The position numbers and the translations under genes are program-made. A stretch of DNA of 64,000 bases from Ligustrum vulgare (taxonomy: Eukaryota; Streptophyta; Magnoliopsida; Lamiales; Oleaceae), in the NCBI GenBank assembly GCA_963555705.1, contig OY743180.1, positions 32,954,129-33,018,128 of the forward strand, in the 5' to 3' direction. Shown here in pieces: positions 39,052-53,100 of this stretch. The notes beneath the pieces are model-generated. The model was not told the origin of the DNA, did no database searches, and was given only the letters and a program-made list of their open reading frames with translations. The first letter of the stretch is position 1. The number at the start of each line of letters is the position of its first letter.

Positions 39052-42000
39052 TTCTTCTAAGAGGCCTTAAAGGGAGAATGTTTTTTAATAAATTACCCTC
39101 AAACCTTTTTCCGAGTATTTTACCATCGCATCTTTTTAATAAATTCGTATTAACCGTTAGTTTTAATTAATATACATTTTTTAAAGTTTATTTATTTTTA
39201 TTTTCTTATTCTAAATATAAATATTTTTCAAATATATATAATCTAAACACTTAAATTTCTGACTAAAATATCTTTTAAATAAAATAAGTAACTCTTTTAA
39301 AATTTGAGATTTCTGATACTTCAATCAAAGGGAGAAAAAAAAAAATAAGGTCTTCTTGAATTAATTTTTTTCATTCATATATCAATTTTTTTTTTAAAGG
39401 AAACAATTCTTCTAAGAGGCCTTAAAGGGAGTATGTTTTTAAATAAATTACCCTCAAACCTTTTTCCGAGTATTTTACCATCGCATCTATTTAATAAATT
39501 TGTATTAACCGTTAGTTTTAATTAATATACGTTTTTTAAAGTTTATTTCTTTTTATTTTCTTATTCTAAATACAAATATTTTTAAAATGTATATAATCTA
39601 AACACTTCAATTTCTGACTAAAAAACCTTTTAAATGAAATAAGCAACTCTTTTATAATTTGTGATTTCTGATACTTCCTTCAATCAAACGGAGAAAAAAA
39701 TATGAGAACTTCTTGAATTAATTTTTTTCATTCATATATCAATTTTTTTTTTTTTAAAGGAAACAATTCTTCTAAGAGGCCTTAAAGGGAGAATCTTTTT
39801 TAGTAAATTACCCTCAAACCTTTTTCCGAGTATTTTACCATCGCATCTTTTTAATAAATTCGTATTAACCGTTAGTTTTAATTAATATACGTTTTTTAAA
39901 GTTTATTTCTTTTTATTTTCTTATTCTAAATATAAATATTTTTCAAATATATAAAATCTAAACACTTCAATTTCTGACTAAAAAGTCCTTTAAATAAAAT
40001 AAGCAACTCTTTTATAATTTGTGATTTCTGATACTTCCTTCAATCAAAAGGAGAAAAAAATGAGGACTTCTTGAATTAATTTTTTTCATTCATATATCAA
40101 TTTTTTTTTTTTTAAAGGAAACAATTCTTCTAAGAGGCCTTAAAGGGAGAATCTTTTTTAGTAAATTACCCTCAAACCTTTTTCCGAGTATTTTACCATC
40201 GCATCTTTTTAATAAATTCGTATTAACCGTTAGTTTTAATTAATATACGTTTTTTAAAGTTTATTTCTTTTTATTTTCTTATTCTAAATACAAATATTTT
40301 TAAAATGTATATAATCTAAACACTTCAATTTTTGACTAAAAAACCTTTTAAATGAAATAAGCAACTCTTTTATAATTTGTGATTTCTGATACTTCCTTCA
40401 ATCAAAAGGAGAAAAAAATATGAGAACTTCTTGAATTAATTTTTTTCTTTCATATAACAATTTTTTTTTTTTTAAATGAAACAATTCTTCTAAGAGGCCT
40501 TAAGGGGAGAATGTTTTTTAATATATTACACTCAAACATTTTTACGAATATTTTACCATCGCATCTTTTTAATAAATTCGTATTAACCGTTAGTTTTAAT
40601 TAATATACGTTTTTTAAAGTTTATTTCTTTTTATTTTCTTATTCTAAATATAAATATTTTTCAAATATATAAAATCTAAACACTTCAATTTCTGACTAAA
40701 AAGTCCTTTAAATAAAATAAGCAACTCTTTTATAATTTGTGATTTCTGATACTTCCTTCAATCAAAAGGAGAAAAAAAATGAGGACTTCTTGAATTAATT
40801 TTTTTCATTCATATATCAATTTTTTATTAAAGGAAACAATTCTTCTAAGAGGCCTTAAAGGGAGAATGTTTTTTAATAAATTACCCTCAAACCTTTTTCC
40901 GAGTATTTTACCATCGCATCTTTTTAATAAATTCGTATTAACCGTTAGTTTTAATTAATATACATTTTTTAAAGTTTATTTATTTTTATTTTCTTATTCT
41001 AAATATAAATATTTTTCAAATATATATAATCTAAACACTTAAATTTCTGACTAAAATATCTTTTAAATAAAATAAGTAACTCTTTTAAAATTTGAGATTT
41101 CTGATACTTCAATCAAAGGGAGAAAAAAAAAAATAAGGTCTTCTTGAATTAATTTTTTTCATTCATATATCAATTTTTTTTTTAAAGGAAACAATTCTTC
41201 TAAGAGGCCTTAAAGGGAGTATGTTTTTAAATAAATTACCCTCAAACCTTTTTCCGAGTATTTTACCATCGCATCTATTTAATAAATTTGTATTAACCGT
41301 TAGTTTTAATTAATATACGTTTTTTAAAGTTTATTTCTTTTTATTTTCTTATTCTAAATACAAATATTTTTAAAATGTATATAATCTAAACACTTCAATT
41401 TTTGACTAAAAAACCTTTTAAATGAAATAAGCAACTCTTTTATAATTTGTGATTTCTGATACTTCCTTCAATCAAAAGGAGAAAAAAATATGAGAACTTC
41501 TTGAATTAATTTTTTTCTTTCATATAACAATTTTTTTTTTTTTAATGAAACAATTCTTCTAAGAGGCCTTAAGGGGAGAATGTTTTTTAATATATTACAC
41601 TCAAACATTTTTACGAATATTTTACCATCGCATCTTTTTAATAAATTCGTATTAACCGTTAGTTTTAATTAATATACGTTTTTTAAAGTTTATTTCTTTT
41701 TATTTTCTTATTCTAAATATAAATATTTTTCAAATATATAAAATCTAAACACTTCAATTTCTGACTAAAAAGTCCTTTAAATAAAATAAGCAACTCTTTT
41801 ATAATTTGTGATTTCTGATACTTCCTTCAATCAAAAGGAGAAAAAAATGAGGACTTCTTGAATTAATTTTTTTCATTCATATATCAATTTTTTTTTTTTT
41901 AAAGGAAACAATTCTTCTAAGAGGCCTTAAAGGGAGAATCTTTTTTAGTAAATTACCCTCAAACCTTTTTCCGAGTATTTTACCATCGCATCTTTTTAAT

Positions 42001-44765
42001 AAATTCGTATTAACCGTTAGTTTTAATTAATATACGTTTTTTAAAGTTTATTTCTTTTTATTTTCTTATTCTAAATACAAATATTTTTAAAATGTATATA
42101 ATCTAAACACTTCAATTTTTGACTAAAAAACCTTTTAAATGAAATAAGCAACTCTTTTATAATTTGTGATTTCTGATACTTCCTTCAATCAAAAGGAGAA
42201 AAAAATATGAGAACTTCTTGAATTAATTTTTTTCTTTCATATAACAATTTTTTTTTTTTAAATGAAACAATTCTTCTAAGAGGCCTTAAGGGGAGAATGT
42301 TTTTTAATATATTACACTCAAACATTTTTACGAATATTTTACCATCGCATCTTTTTAATAAATTCGTATTAACCGTTAGTTTTAATTAATATACGTTTTT
42401 TAAAGTTTATTTCTTTTTATTTTCTTATTCTAAATATAAATATTTTTCAAATATATAAAATCTAAACACTTCAATTTCTGACTAAAAAGTCCTTTAAATA
42501 AAATAAGCAACTCTTTTATAATTTGTGATTTCTGATACTTCCTTCAATCAAAAGGAGAAAAAAAATGAGGACTTCTTGAATTAATTTTTTTCATTCATAT
42601 ATCAATTTTTTATTAAAGGAAACAATTCTTCTAAGAGGCCTTAAAGGGAGAATGTTTTTTAATAAATTACCCTCAAACCTTTTTCCGAGTATTTTACCAT
42701 CGCATCTTTTTAATAAATTCGTATTAACCGTTAGTTTTAATTAATATACGTTTTTTAAAGTTTATTTCTTTTTATTTTCTTATTCTAAATATAAATATTT
42801 TTCAAATATATATAATCTAAACACTTCAATTTCTGACTAAAAAATCTTTTAAATAAAATAAGTAACTCTTTTATAATTTTTGATTTCTGATACTTCCTTC
42901 AATCAAAGGGAGAAAAAAAAAATAAGGACTTCTCGAATTAATTTTTTTCATTCATATAACAATTTTTTTTAAAGGAAACAATTCTTCTAAGAGGCCTTAA
43001 AGGGAGAATGTTTTTAAACAAATTACCCTCAAACCTTTTTCCGAGTATTTTACCATCGCATCTATTTAATAAATTCGTATTAACCGTTAGTTTTAATTAA
43101 TATACATTTTTTAAAGTTTATTTCTTTTTATTTTCTTATTCTAAATATAAGTATTTTTCAAATATATATAATCTAAACACTTCAATTTCTTACTAAAAAT
43201 CCTTTTAAATAAAATAAGCAACTCTTTTATAATTTGTTATTTCTGATACTTCCTTCAATCAAAGGGAGAAAAAAAAATGAGGACTTCATGAATTAATTTT
43301 TTTCATTCATATAACAATTTTTTTTAAAGGAAACAATTCTTCTAAGAGGCCTTAAAGGGAGAATGTTTTTTAATAAATTACCCTCAAACCTTTTTCCGAG
43401 TATTTTACCATCGCATCTTTTTAATAAATTCGTATTAACTGTTAGTTTTAATTAATATACGTTTTTTAAAGTTTATTTCTTTTTATTTTCTTATTCTAAA
43501 TATAAATATTTTTAAAATGTATATAATCTAAACACTTCAATTTCTGACTAAAATATCTTTTAAATAAAATAAGTAACTCTTTTAAAATTTGTGATTTCTG
43601 ATACTTCCTTCAATCAAAGGGAGAGAAAAAAAATAAGGTCTTCTTGAATTAATTTTTTTCATTCATATATCATTTTTTTTTTAAAGGAAACAATTCTTCT
43701 AAGAGGTTTTAAAGGGAGAATGTTTTTAAATAAATTACCCTCAAACCTTTTTCCGAGTATTTTACCATCGCATCTATTTAATAAATTTGTATTAACCGTT
43801 AGTTTTAATTAATATACGTTTTTTAAAGTTTATTTCTTTTTATTTTCTTATTCTAAATACAAATATTTTTAAAATGTATATAATCTAAACACTTCAATTT
43901 CTGACTAAAAAACCTTTTAAATGAAATAAGCATCTCTTTTATAATTTGTGATTTCTGATACTTCCTTCAATCAAACGGAGAAAAAAATATGAGAACTTCT
44001 TGAATTAATTTTTTTCATTCATATATCAATTTTTTTTTTTAAAGGAAACAATTCTTCTAAGAGGCCTTAAAGGGAGAATCTTTTTTAGTAAATTACCCTC
44101 AAACCTTTTTCCGAGTATTTTACCATCGCATCTTTTTAATAAATTCGTATTGACCGTTAGTTTTAATTAATATACGTTTTTTAAAGTTTATTTCTTTTTA
44201 TTTTCTTATTCTAAATACAAATATTTTTAAAATGTATATAACCTAAACACTTCAATTTTTGACTAAAAAACCTTTTAAATGAAATAAGCAACTCTTTTAT
44301 AATTTGTGATTTCTGATACTTCCTTCAATCAAAAGGAGAAAAAAATATGAGAACTTCTTGAATTAATTTTTTTCTTTCATATAACAATTTTTTTTTTTTA
44401 AATGAAACAATTCTTCTAAGAGGCCTTAAGGGGAGAATGTTTTTTAATATATTACACTCAAACATTTTTACGAATATTTTACCATCGCATCTTTTTAATA
44501 AATTCGTATTAACCGTTAGTTTTAATTAATATACGTTTTTTAAAGTTTATTTCTTTTTATTTTCTTCTTCTAAATATAAATATTTTTCAAATATATAAAA
44601 TCTAAACACTTCAATTTCTGACTAAAAAGTCCTTTAAATAAAATAAGCAACTCTTTTATAATTTGTGATTTCTGATACTTCCTTCAATCAAAAGGAGAAA
44701 AAAAATGAGGACTTCTTGAATTAATTTTTTTCATTCATATATCAATTTTTTATTAAAGGAAACAA
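39052..44765 (+). repeat. 16-monomer higher-order block, copy 2 (5,714 bp)
   Basis: Units start at 39052, 39407, 39767, 40125, 40485, 40840, 41195, 41554, 41912, 42271, 42626, 42982, 43337, 43694, 44052 and 44411. All are offset by 5714 bp from copy 1, homopolymers included. The left limit of the repeat lies after the private 'aaaatttaaac' at 33170, which is not shared by 38886. The right limit lies in the unit at 44766, which departs from 39052 at 'tacgtt' against 'tacatt'. The near-lack of differences marks this as one of the youngest large events in the window, or as an assembly duplication. Confidence 0.93.
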
Positions 44766-46189
44766 TTCTTCTAAGAGGCCTTAAAGGGAGAATGTTTTTT
44801 AATAAATTACCCTCAAACCTTTTTCCGAGTATTTTACCATCGCATCTTTTTAATAAATTCGTATTAACCGTTAGTTTTAATTAATATACGTTTTTTAAAG
44901 TTTATTTCTTTTTATTTTCTTATTCTAAATATAAATATTTTTCAAATATATATAATCTAAACACTTCAATTTCTGACTAAAAAATCTTTTAAATAAAATA
45001 AGTAACTCTTTTATAATTTTTGATTTCTGATACTTCCTTCAATCAAAGGGAGAAAAAAAAAATAAGGACTTCTCGAATTAATTTTTTTCATTCATATAAC
45101 AATTTTTTTTAAAGGAAACAATTCTTCTAAGAGGCCTTAAAGGGAGAATGTTTTTTAACAAATTACCCTCAAACCTTTTTCCGAGTATTTTACCATCGCA
45201 TCTATTTAATAAATTCGTATTAACCGTTAGTTTTAATTAATATACGTTTTTTAAAGTTTATTTCTTTTTATTTTCTTATTCTAAATATAAATATTTTTCA
45301 AATATATAAAATCTAAACACTTCAATTTCTGACTAAAAAGTCCTTTAAATAAAATAAGTAACTCTTTTAAAATTTGTGATTTCTGATACTTCCTTCAATC
45401 AAAGGGAGAAAAAAAAAATAAGGACTTCTCGAATTAATTTTTTTCATTCATATAACAATTTTTTTTAAAGGAAACAATTCTTCTAAGAGGCCTTAAAGGG
45501 AGAATGTTTTTTAACAAATTACCCTCAAACCTTTTTCCGAGTATTTTACCATCGCATCTATTTAATAAATTCGTATTAACCGTTAGTTTTAATTAATATA
45601 CGTTTTTTAAAGTTTATTTCTTTTTATTTTCTTATTCTAAATATAAATATTTTTCAAATATATATAATCTAAACACTTCAATTTCTGACTAAAAAATCTT
45701 TTAAATAAAATAAGTAACTCTTTTATAATTTTTGATTTCTGATACTTCCTTCAATCAAAGGGAGAAAAAAAAAATAAGGACTTCTCTAATTAATTTTTTT
45801 CATTCATATAACAATTTTTTTTAAAGGAAACAATTCTTCTAAGAGGCCTTAAAGGGAGAATGTTTTTTAACAAATTACCCTCAAACCTTTTTCCGAGTAT
45901 TTTACCATCGCATCTATTTAATAAATTCGTATTAACCGTTAGTTTTAATTAATATACGTTTTTTAAAGTTTATTTCTTTTTATTTTCTTATTCTAAATAT
46001 AAATATTTTTCAAATATATAAAATCTAAACACTTCAATTTCTGACTAAAAAGTCCTTTAAATAAAATAAGTAACTCTTTTAAAATTTGTGATTTCTGATA
46101 CTTCCTTCAATCAAAGGGAGAAAAAAAAAAAGGTCTTCTTGAATTAATTTTTTTCATTCATATATCAATTTTTTTTTTAAAGGAAACAA
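44766..46189 (+). repeat. Dimeric stretch (712 bp) with 'aacaaat' heads
   Basis: Four units start at 44766, 45122, 45478 and 45834, all spaced 356 bp. The last three share the otherwise rare head 'tgttttttaacaaattac'. Their tails alternate. Tails of 44766 and 45478 have 'atatataatc', 'aaaaaatcttttaaat' and 'ataatttttgatttc'. Tails of 45122 and 45834 have 'atataaaatc', 'aaagtcctttaaat' and 'aaaatttgtg'. The true repeat is therefore a 712-bp dimer, present about twice. The tail of 45478 has a private 'cttctctaatt'. Confidence 0.8.
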
Positions 46190-49100
46190 TTCTTCTAAGA
46201 GGCCATAAAGGGAGAATGTTTTTAAATAAATTACCCTCAAACCTTTTTCCGAGTATTTTACCATCGCATCTTTTTAATAAATTCGTATTAACCGTTAGTT
46301 TTAATTAATATACGTTTTTTAAAGTTTATTTCTTTTTATTTTCTTATTCTAAATATAAATATTTTTCAAATATATAAAATCTAAACACTTCAATTTCTGA
46401 CTAAAAAGTCCTTTAAATAAAATAAGCAACTCTTTTATAATTTGTGATTTCTGATACTTCCTTCAATCAAAAGGAGAAAAAAAAATGAGGACTTCTTGAA
46501 TTAATTTTTTTCATTCATATATCAATTTTTTCTTAAAGGAAACAATTCTTCTAAGAGGCCTTAAAGGGAGAATGTTTTTTAATAAATTACCCTCAAACCT
46601 TTTTCCGAGTATTTTACCATCGCATCTTTTTAATAAATTCGTATTAACCGTTAGTTTTAATTAATATACGTTTTTTAAAGTTTATTTCTTTTTATTTTCT
46701 TATTCTAAATATAAATATTTTTCAAATATATATAATCTAAACACTTCAATTTCTGACTAAAAAATCTTTTAAATAAAATAAGTAACACTTTTATAATTTT
46801 TGATTTCTGATACTTCCTTCAATCAAAGGGAGAAAAAAAAAATAAGGACTTCTTGAATTAATTTTTTTCATTCATATAACAATTTTTTTAAAGGAAACAA
46901 TTCTTCTAAGAGGCCTTAAAGGGAGAATGTTTTTAAATAAATTACCCTCAAACCTTTTTCCGAGTATTTTACCATCGCATCTTTTTAATAAATTCGTATT
47001 AACCGTTAGTTTTAATTAATATACGTTTTTTAAAGTTTATTTCTTTTTATTTTCTTATTCTAAATACAAATATTTTTAAAATGTATATAATCTAAACACT
47101 TCAATTTCTGACTAAAAAACCTTTTAAATGAAATAAGCATCTCTTTTATAATTTGTGATTTCTGATACTTCCTTCAATCAAACGGAGAAAAAAATATGAG
47201 AACTTCTTGAATTAATTTTTTTCATTCATATATCAATTTTTTTTTTTAAAGGAAACAATTCTTCTAAGAGGCCTTAAAAGGAGAATCTTTTTTAGTAAAT
47301 TACCCTCAAACCTTTTTCCGAGTATTTTACCATCGCATCTTTTTAATAAATTCGTATTAACCGTTAGTTTTAATTAATATACGTTTTTTAAAGTTTATTT
47401 CTTTTTATTTTCTTATTCTAAATACAAATATTTTTAAAATGTATATAATCTAAAAACTTCAATTTCTGACTAAAAAACCTTTTAAATGAAATAAGCAACG
47501 CTTTTATAATTTGTGATTTCTGATACTTCCTTCAATCAAAAGGAGAAAAAAATATGAGAACTTCTTGAATTAATTTTTTTCTTTCATATATCAATTTTTT
47601 TTTTTTTAAATGAAACAATTCTTCTAAGAGGCCTTAAGGGGAGAATGTTTTTTAATATATTACACTCAAACATTTTTCCGAGTATTTTACCATCGCATCT
47701 TTTTAATAAATTCGTATTAACCGTTAGTTTTAATTAATATACATTTTTTAAAGTTTATTTCTTTTTATTTTCTTATTCTAAATATAAATATTTTTCAAAT
47801 ATATATAATCTAAACACTTCAATTTCTGACTAAAATATCTTTTAAATAAAATAAGTAACTCTTTTAAAATTTGATGATTTCTGATACTTCCTTCAATCAA
47901 AGGGAGAAAAAAAAAATAAGGTCTTCTTGAATTAATTTTTTTCATTCATATATCAATTTTTTTTAAAGGAAACAATTCTTCTAAGAGGCCTTAAAGGGAG
48001 AATGTTTTTAAATAAATTACCCTCAAACCTTTTTCCGAGTATTTTACCATCGCATCTATTTAATAAATTCGTATTAACCGTTAGTTTTAATTAATATACG
48101 TTTTTTAAAGTTTATTTCTTTTTATTTTCTCATTCTAAATACAAATATTTTTAAAATGTATATAATCTAAACACTTCAATTTCTGACTAAAAAACCTTTT
48201 AAATGAAATAAGCATCTCTTTTATAATTTGTGATTTCTGATACTTCCTTCAATCAAAGGGAGAAAAAAAAATAAGGTCTTCTTGAATTAATTTTTTTCAT
48301 TCATATATCAATTTTTTTTTTAAAGGAAACAATTCTTCTAAGAGGACTTAAAGGGAGAATGTTTTTAAATAAATTACCCTCAAACCTTTTTCCGAGTATT
48401 TTACCATCGCATCTATTTAATAAATTTGTATTAACCGTTAGTTTTAATTAATATACGTTTTTTAAAGTTTATTTCTTTTTATTTTCTTATTCTAAATACA
48501 AATATTTTTAAAATGTATATAATCTAAAAACTTCAATTTCTGACTAAAAAACCTTTTAAATGAAATAAGCATCTCTTTTATAATTTGTGATTTCTGATAC
48601 TTCCTTCAATCAAACGGAGAAAAAAATATGAGAACTTCTTGAATTAATTTTTTTCATTCATATATCAATTTTTTTTTTAAAGGAAACAATTCTTCTAAGA
48701 GGCCTTAAAGGGATAATCTTTTTTAGTAAATTACCCTCAAACCTTTTTCCGAGTATTTTACCATCGCATCTTTTTAATAAATTCGTATTAACCGTTAGTT
48801 TTAATTAATATACGTTTTTTAAAGTTTATTTCTTTTTATTTTCTTATTCTAAATACAAATATTTTTAAAATGTATATAATCTAAACACTTCAATTTCTGA
48901 CTAAAAAACCTTTTAAATGAAATAAGCAACGCTTTTATAATTTGTGATTTCTGATACTTCCTTCAATCAAAAGGAGAAAAAAATATGAGAACTTCTTGAA
49001 TTAATTTTTTTCTTTCATATAACAATTTTTTTTTTTTTAAATGAAACAATTCTTCTAAGAGGCCTTAAGGGGAGAATGTTTTTTAATATATTACACTCAA

Positions 49101-50120
49101 ACATTTTTCCGAGTATTTTACCATCGCATCTTTTTAATAAATTCGTATGAACCGTTAGTTTTAATTAATATACGTTTTTTAAAGTTTATTTCCTTTTATT
49201 TTCTTATTCTAAATATAAGTATTTTTCAAATATATATAATCTAAACACTTCAATTTCTTACTAAAAATCCTTTTAAATAAAATAAGCAACTCTTTTATAA
49301 TTTGTTATTTCTGATACTTCCTTCAATCAAAGGGAGAAAAAAAAATGAGGACTTCATGAATTAATTTTTTTCATTCATATAACAATTTTTTTTAAAGGAA
49401 ACAATTCTTCTAAGAGGCCTTAAAGGGAGAATCTTTTTTAGTAAATTACCCTCAAACCTTTTTCCGAGTATTTTACCATCGCATCTTTTTAATAAATTCG
49501 TATTAACTGTTAGTTTTAATTAATATACGTTTTTTAAAGTTTATTTCTTTTTATTTTCTTATTCTAAATATAAATATTTTTAAAATGTATATAATCTAAA
49601 CACTTCAATTTCTGACTAAAATATCTTTTAAATAAAATAAGTAACTCTTATAAAATTTGTGATTTCTGATACTTCCTTCAATCAAAGGGAGAGAAAAAAA
49701 ATAAGGTCTTCTTGAATTAATTTTTTTCATTCATATATCATTTTTTTTTTTAAAGGAAACAATTCTTCTAAGAGGTTTTAAAGGGAGAATGTTTTTAAAT
49801 AAATTACCCTCAAACCTTTTTCCGAGTATTTTACCATCGCATCTATTTAATAAATTTGTATTAACCGTTAGTTTTAATTAATATACGTTTTTTAAAGTTT
49901 ATTTCTTTTTATTTTCTTATTCTAAATACAAATATTTTTAAAATGTATATAATCTAAACACTTCAATTTCTGACTAAAAAACCTTTTAAATGAATTAAGC
50001 ATCTCTTTTATAATTTGTGATTTCTGATACTTCCTTCAATCAAACGGAGAAAAAAATATGAGAACTTCTTGAATTAATTTTTTTCATTCATATATCAATT
50101 TTTTTTTTTAAAGGAAACAA
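46190..50120 (+). repeat. Mixed units leading into C-K-G-A tetramers
   Basis: Units start at 46190 ('gaggccataaag'), 46546 (G), 46901 (A), 47259 (C, with 'taaaaggag'), 47619 (K), 47976 (A), 48333 (A, 'gaggactta'), 48690 (C, 'ggataatc'), 49050 (K), 49405 (C head with G-type tail) and 49763 (A with 'gaggttttaaag'). K units here begin to show 'tttttccgagt' in place of 'tttttacgaat', and from 49050 also 'cgtatgaaccg'. This second K form dominates to the end of the window. 48690 to 50121 is 1431 bp, the first tetramer length. Confidence 0.75.
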
Positions 50121-53100
50121 TTCTTCTAAGAGGCCTTAAAGGGAGAATCTTTTTTAGTAAATTACCCTCAAACCTTTTTCCGAGTATTTTACCATCGCAT
50201 CTTTTTAATAAATTCGTATTAACCGTTAGTTTTAATTAATATACGTTTTTTAAAGTTTATTTCTTTTTATTTTCTTATTCTAAATACAAATATTTTTAAA
50301 ATGTATATAATCTAAACACTTCAATTTCTGACTAAAAAACCTTTTAAATGAAATAAGCAACGCTTTTATAATTTGTGATTTCTGATACTTCCTTCAATCA
50401 AAAGGAGAAAAAAATATGAGAACTTCTTGAATTAATTTTTTTCTTTCATATAACAATTTTTTTTTTTTAAATGAAACAATTCTTCTAAGAGGCCTTAAGG
50501 GGAGAATGTTTTTTAATATATTACACTCAAACATTTTTCCGAGTATTTTACCATCGCATCTTTTTAATAAATTCGTATGAACCGTTAGTTTTAATTAATA
50601 TACGTTTTTTAAAGTTTATTTCCTTTTATTTTCTTATTCTAAATATAAGTATTTTTCAAATATATATAATCTAAACACTTCAATTTCTTACTAAAAATCC
50701 TTTTAAATAAAATAAGCAACTCTTTTATAATTTGTTATTTCTGATACTTCCTTCAATCAAAGGGAGAAAAAAAAATGAGGACTTCATGAATTAATTTTTT
50801 TCATTCATATAACAATTTTTTTTTAAAGGAAACAATTCTTCTAAGAGGCCTTAAAGGGAGAATGTTTTTTAATAAATTACCCTCAAACCTTTTTCCGAGT
50901 ATTTTACCATCGCATCTTTTTAATAAATTCGTATTAACTGTTAGTTTTAATTAATATACGTTTTTTAAAGTTTATTTCTTTTTATTTTCTTATTCTAAAT
51001 ATAAATATTTTTAAAATGTATATAATCTAAACACTTCAATTTCTGACTAAAATATCTTTTAAATAAAATAAGTAACTCTTTTAAAATTTGTGATTTCTGA
51101 TACTTCCTTCAATCAAAGGGAGAGAAAAAAAATAAGGTCTTCTTGAATTAATTTTTTTCTTTCATATAACAATTTTTTTTTTTTTAAATGAAACAATTCT
51201 TCTAAGAGGCCTTAAGGGGAGAATGTTTTTTAATATATTACACTCAAACATTTTTCCGAGTATTTTACCATCGCATCTTTTTAATAAATTCGTATGAACC
51301 GTTAGTTTTAATTAATATACGTTTTTTAAAGTTTATTTCCTTTTATTTTCTTATTCTAAATATAAGTATTTTTCAAATATATATAATCTAAACACTTCAA
51401 TTTCTTACTAAAAATTCTTTTAAATAAAATAAGCAACTCTTTTATAATTTGTTATTTCTGATACTTCCTTCAATCAAAGGGAGAAAAAAAAATGAGGACT
51501 TCATGAATTAATTTTTTTCATTCATATAACAATTTTTTTTTAAAGGAAACAATTCTTCTAAGAGGCCTTAAAGGGAGAATGTTTTTTAATAAATTACCCT
51601 CAAACCTTTTTCCGAGTATTTTACCATCGCATCTTTTTAATAAATTCTTATTAACTGTTAGTTTTAATTAATATACGTTTTTTAAAGTTTATTTCTTTTT
51701 ATTTTCTTATTCTAAATATAAATATTTTTAAAATGTATATAATCTAAACACTTCAATTTCTGACTAAAATATCTTTTAAATAAAATAAGTAACTCTTTTA
51801 AAATTTGTGATTTCTGATACTTCCTTCAATCAAAGGGAGAGAAAAAAAATAAGGTCTTCTTGAATTAATTTTTTTCATTCATATATCATTTTTTTTTTAA
51901 AGGAAACAATTCTTCTAAGAGGTTTTAAAGGGAGAATGTTTTTAAATAAATTACCCTCAAACCTTTTTCCGAGTATTTTACCATCGCATCTATTTAATAA
52001 ATTTGTATTAACCGTTAGTTTTAATTAATATACGTTTTTTAAAGTTTATTTCTTTTTATTTTCTTATTCTAAATACAAATATTTTTAAAATGTATATAAT
52101 CTAAACACTTCAATTTCTGACTAAAAAACCTTTTAAATGAAATAAGCATCTCTTTTATAATTTGTGATTTCTGATACTTCCTTCAATCAAACGGAGAAAA
52201 AAATATGAGAACTTCTTGAATTAATTTTTTTCATTCATATATCAATTTTTTTTTAAAGGAAACAATTCTTCTAAGAGGCCTTAAAGGGAGAATCTTTTTT
52301 AGTAAATTACCCTCAAACCTTTTTCCGAGTATTTTACCATCGCATCTTTTTAATAAATTCGTATTAACCGTTAGTTTTAATTAATATACGTTTTTTTAAA
52401 GTTTATTTCTTTTTATTTTCTTATTCTAAATACAAATATTTTTAAAATGTATATAATCTAAACACTTCAATTTCTGACTAAAAAACCTTTTAAATGAAAT
52501 AAGTAACGCTTTTATAATTTGTGCTTTCTGATACTTCCTTCAATCAAAAGGAGAAAAAAATATGAGAACTTCTTGAATTAATTTTTTTCTTTCATATAAC
52601 AATTTTTTTTTTTTTTTTTAAATGAAACAATTCTTCTAAGAGGCCTTAAGGGGAGAATGTTTTTTAATATATTACACTCAAACATTTTTCCGAGTATTTT
52701 ACCATCGCATCTTTTTAATAAATTCGTATGAACCGTTAGTTTTAATTAATATACGTTTTTTAAAGTTTATTTCCTTTTATTTTCTTATTCTAAATATAAG
52801 TATTTTTAAAATATATATAATCTAAACACTTCAATTTCTTACTAAAAATCCTTTTAAATAAAATAAGCAACTCTTTTATAATTTGTTATTTCTGATACTT
52901 CCTTCAATCAAAGGGAGAAAAAAAAATGACGACTTCATGAATTAATTTTTTTCATTCATATAACAATTTTTTTTTAAAGGAAACAATTCTTCTAAGAGGC
53001 CTTAAAGGGAGAATGTTTTTTAATAAATTACCCTCAAACCTTTTTCCGAGTATTTAACCATCGCATCTTTTTAATAAATTCGTATTAACGGTTAGTTTTA

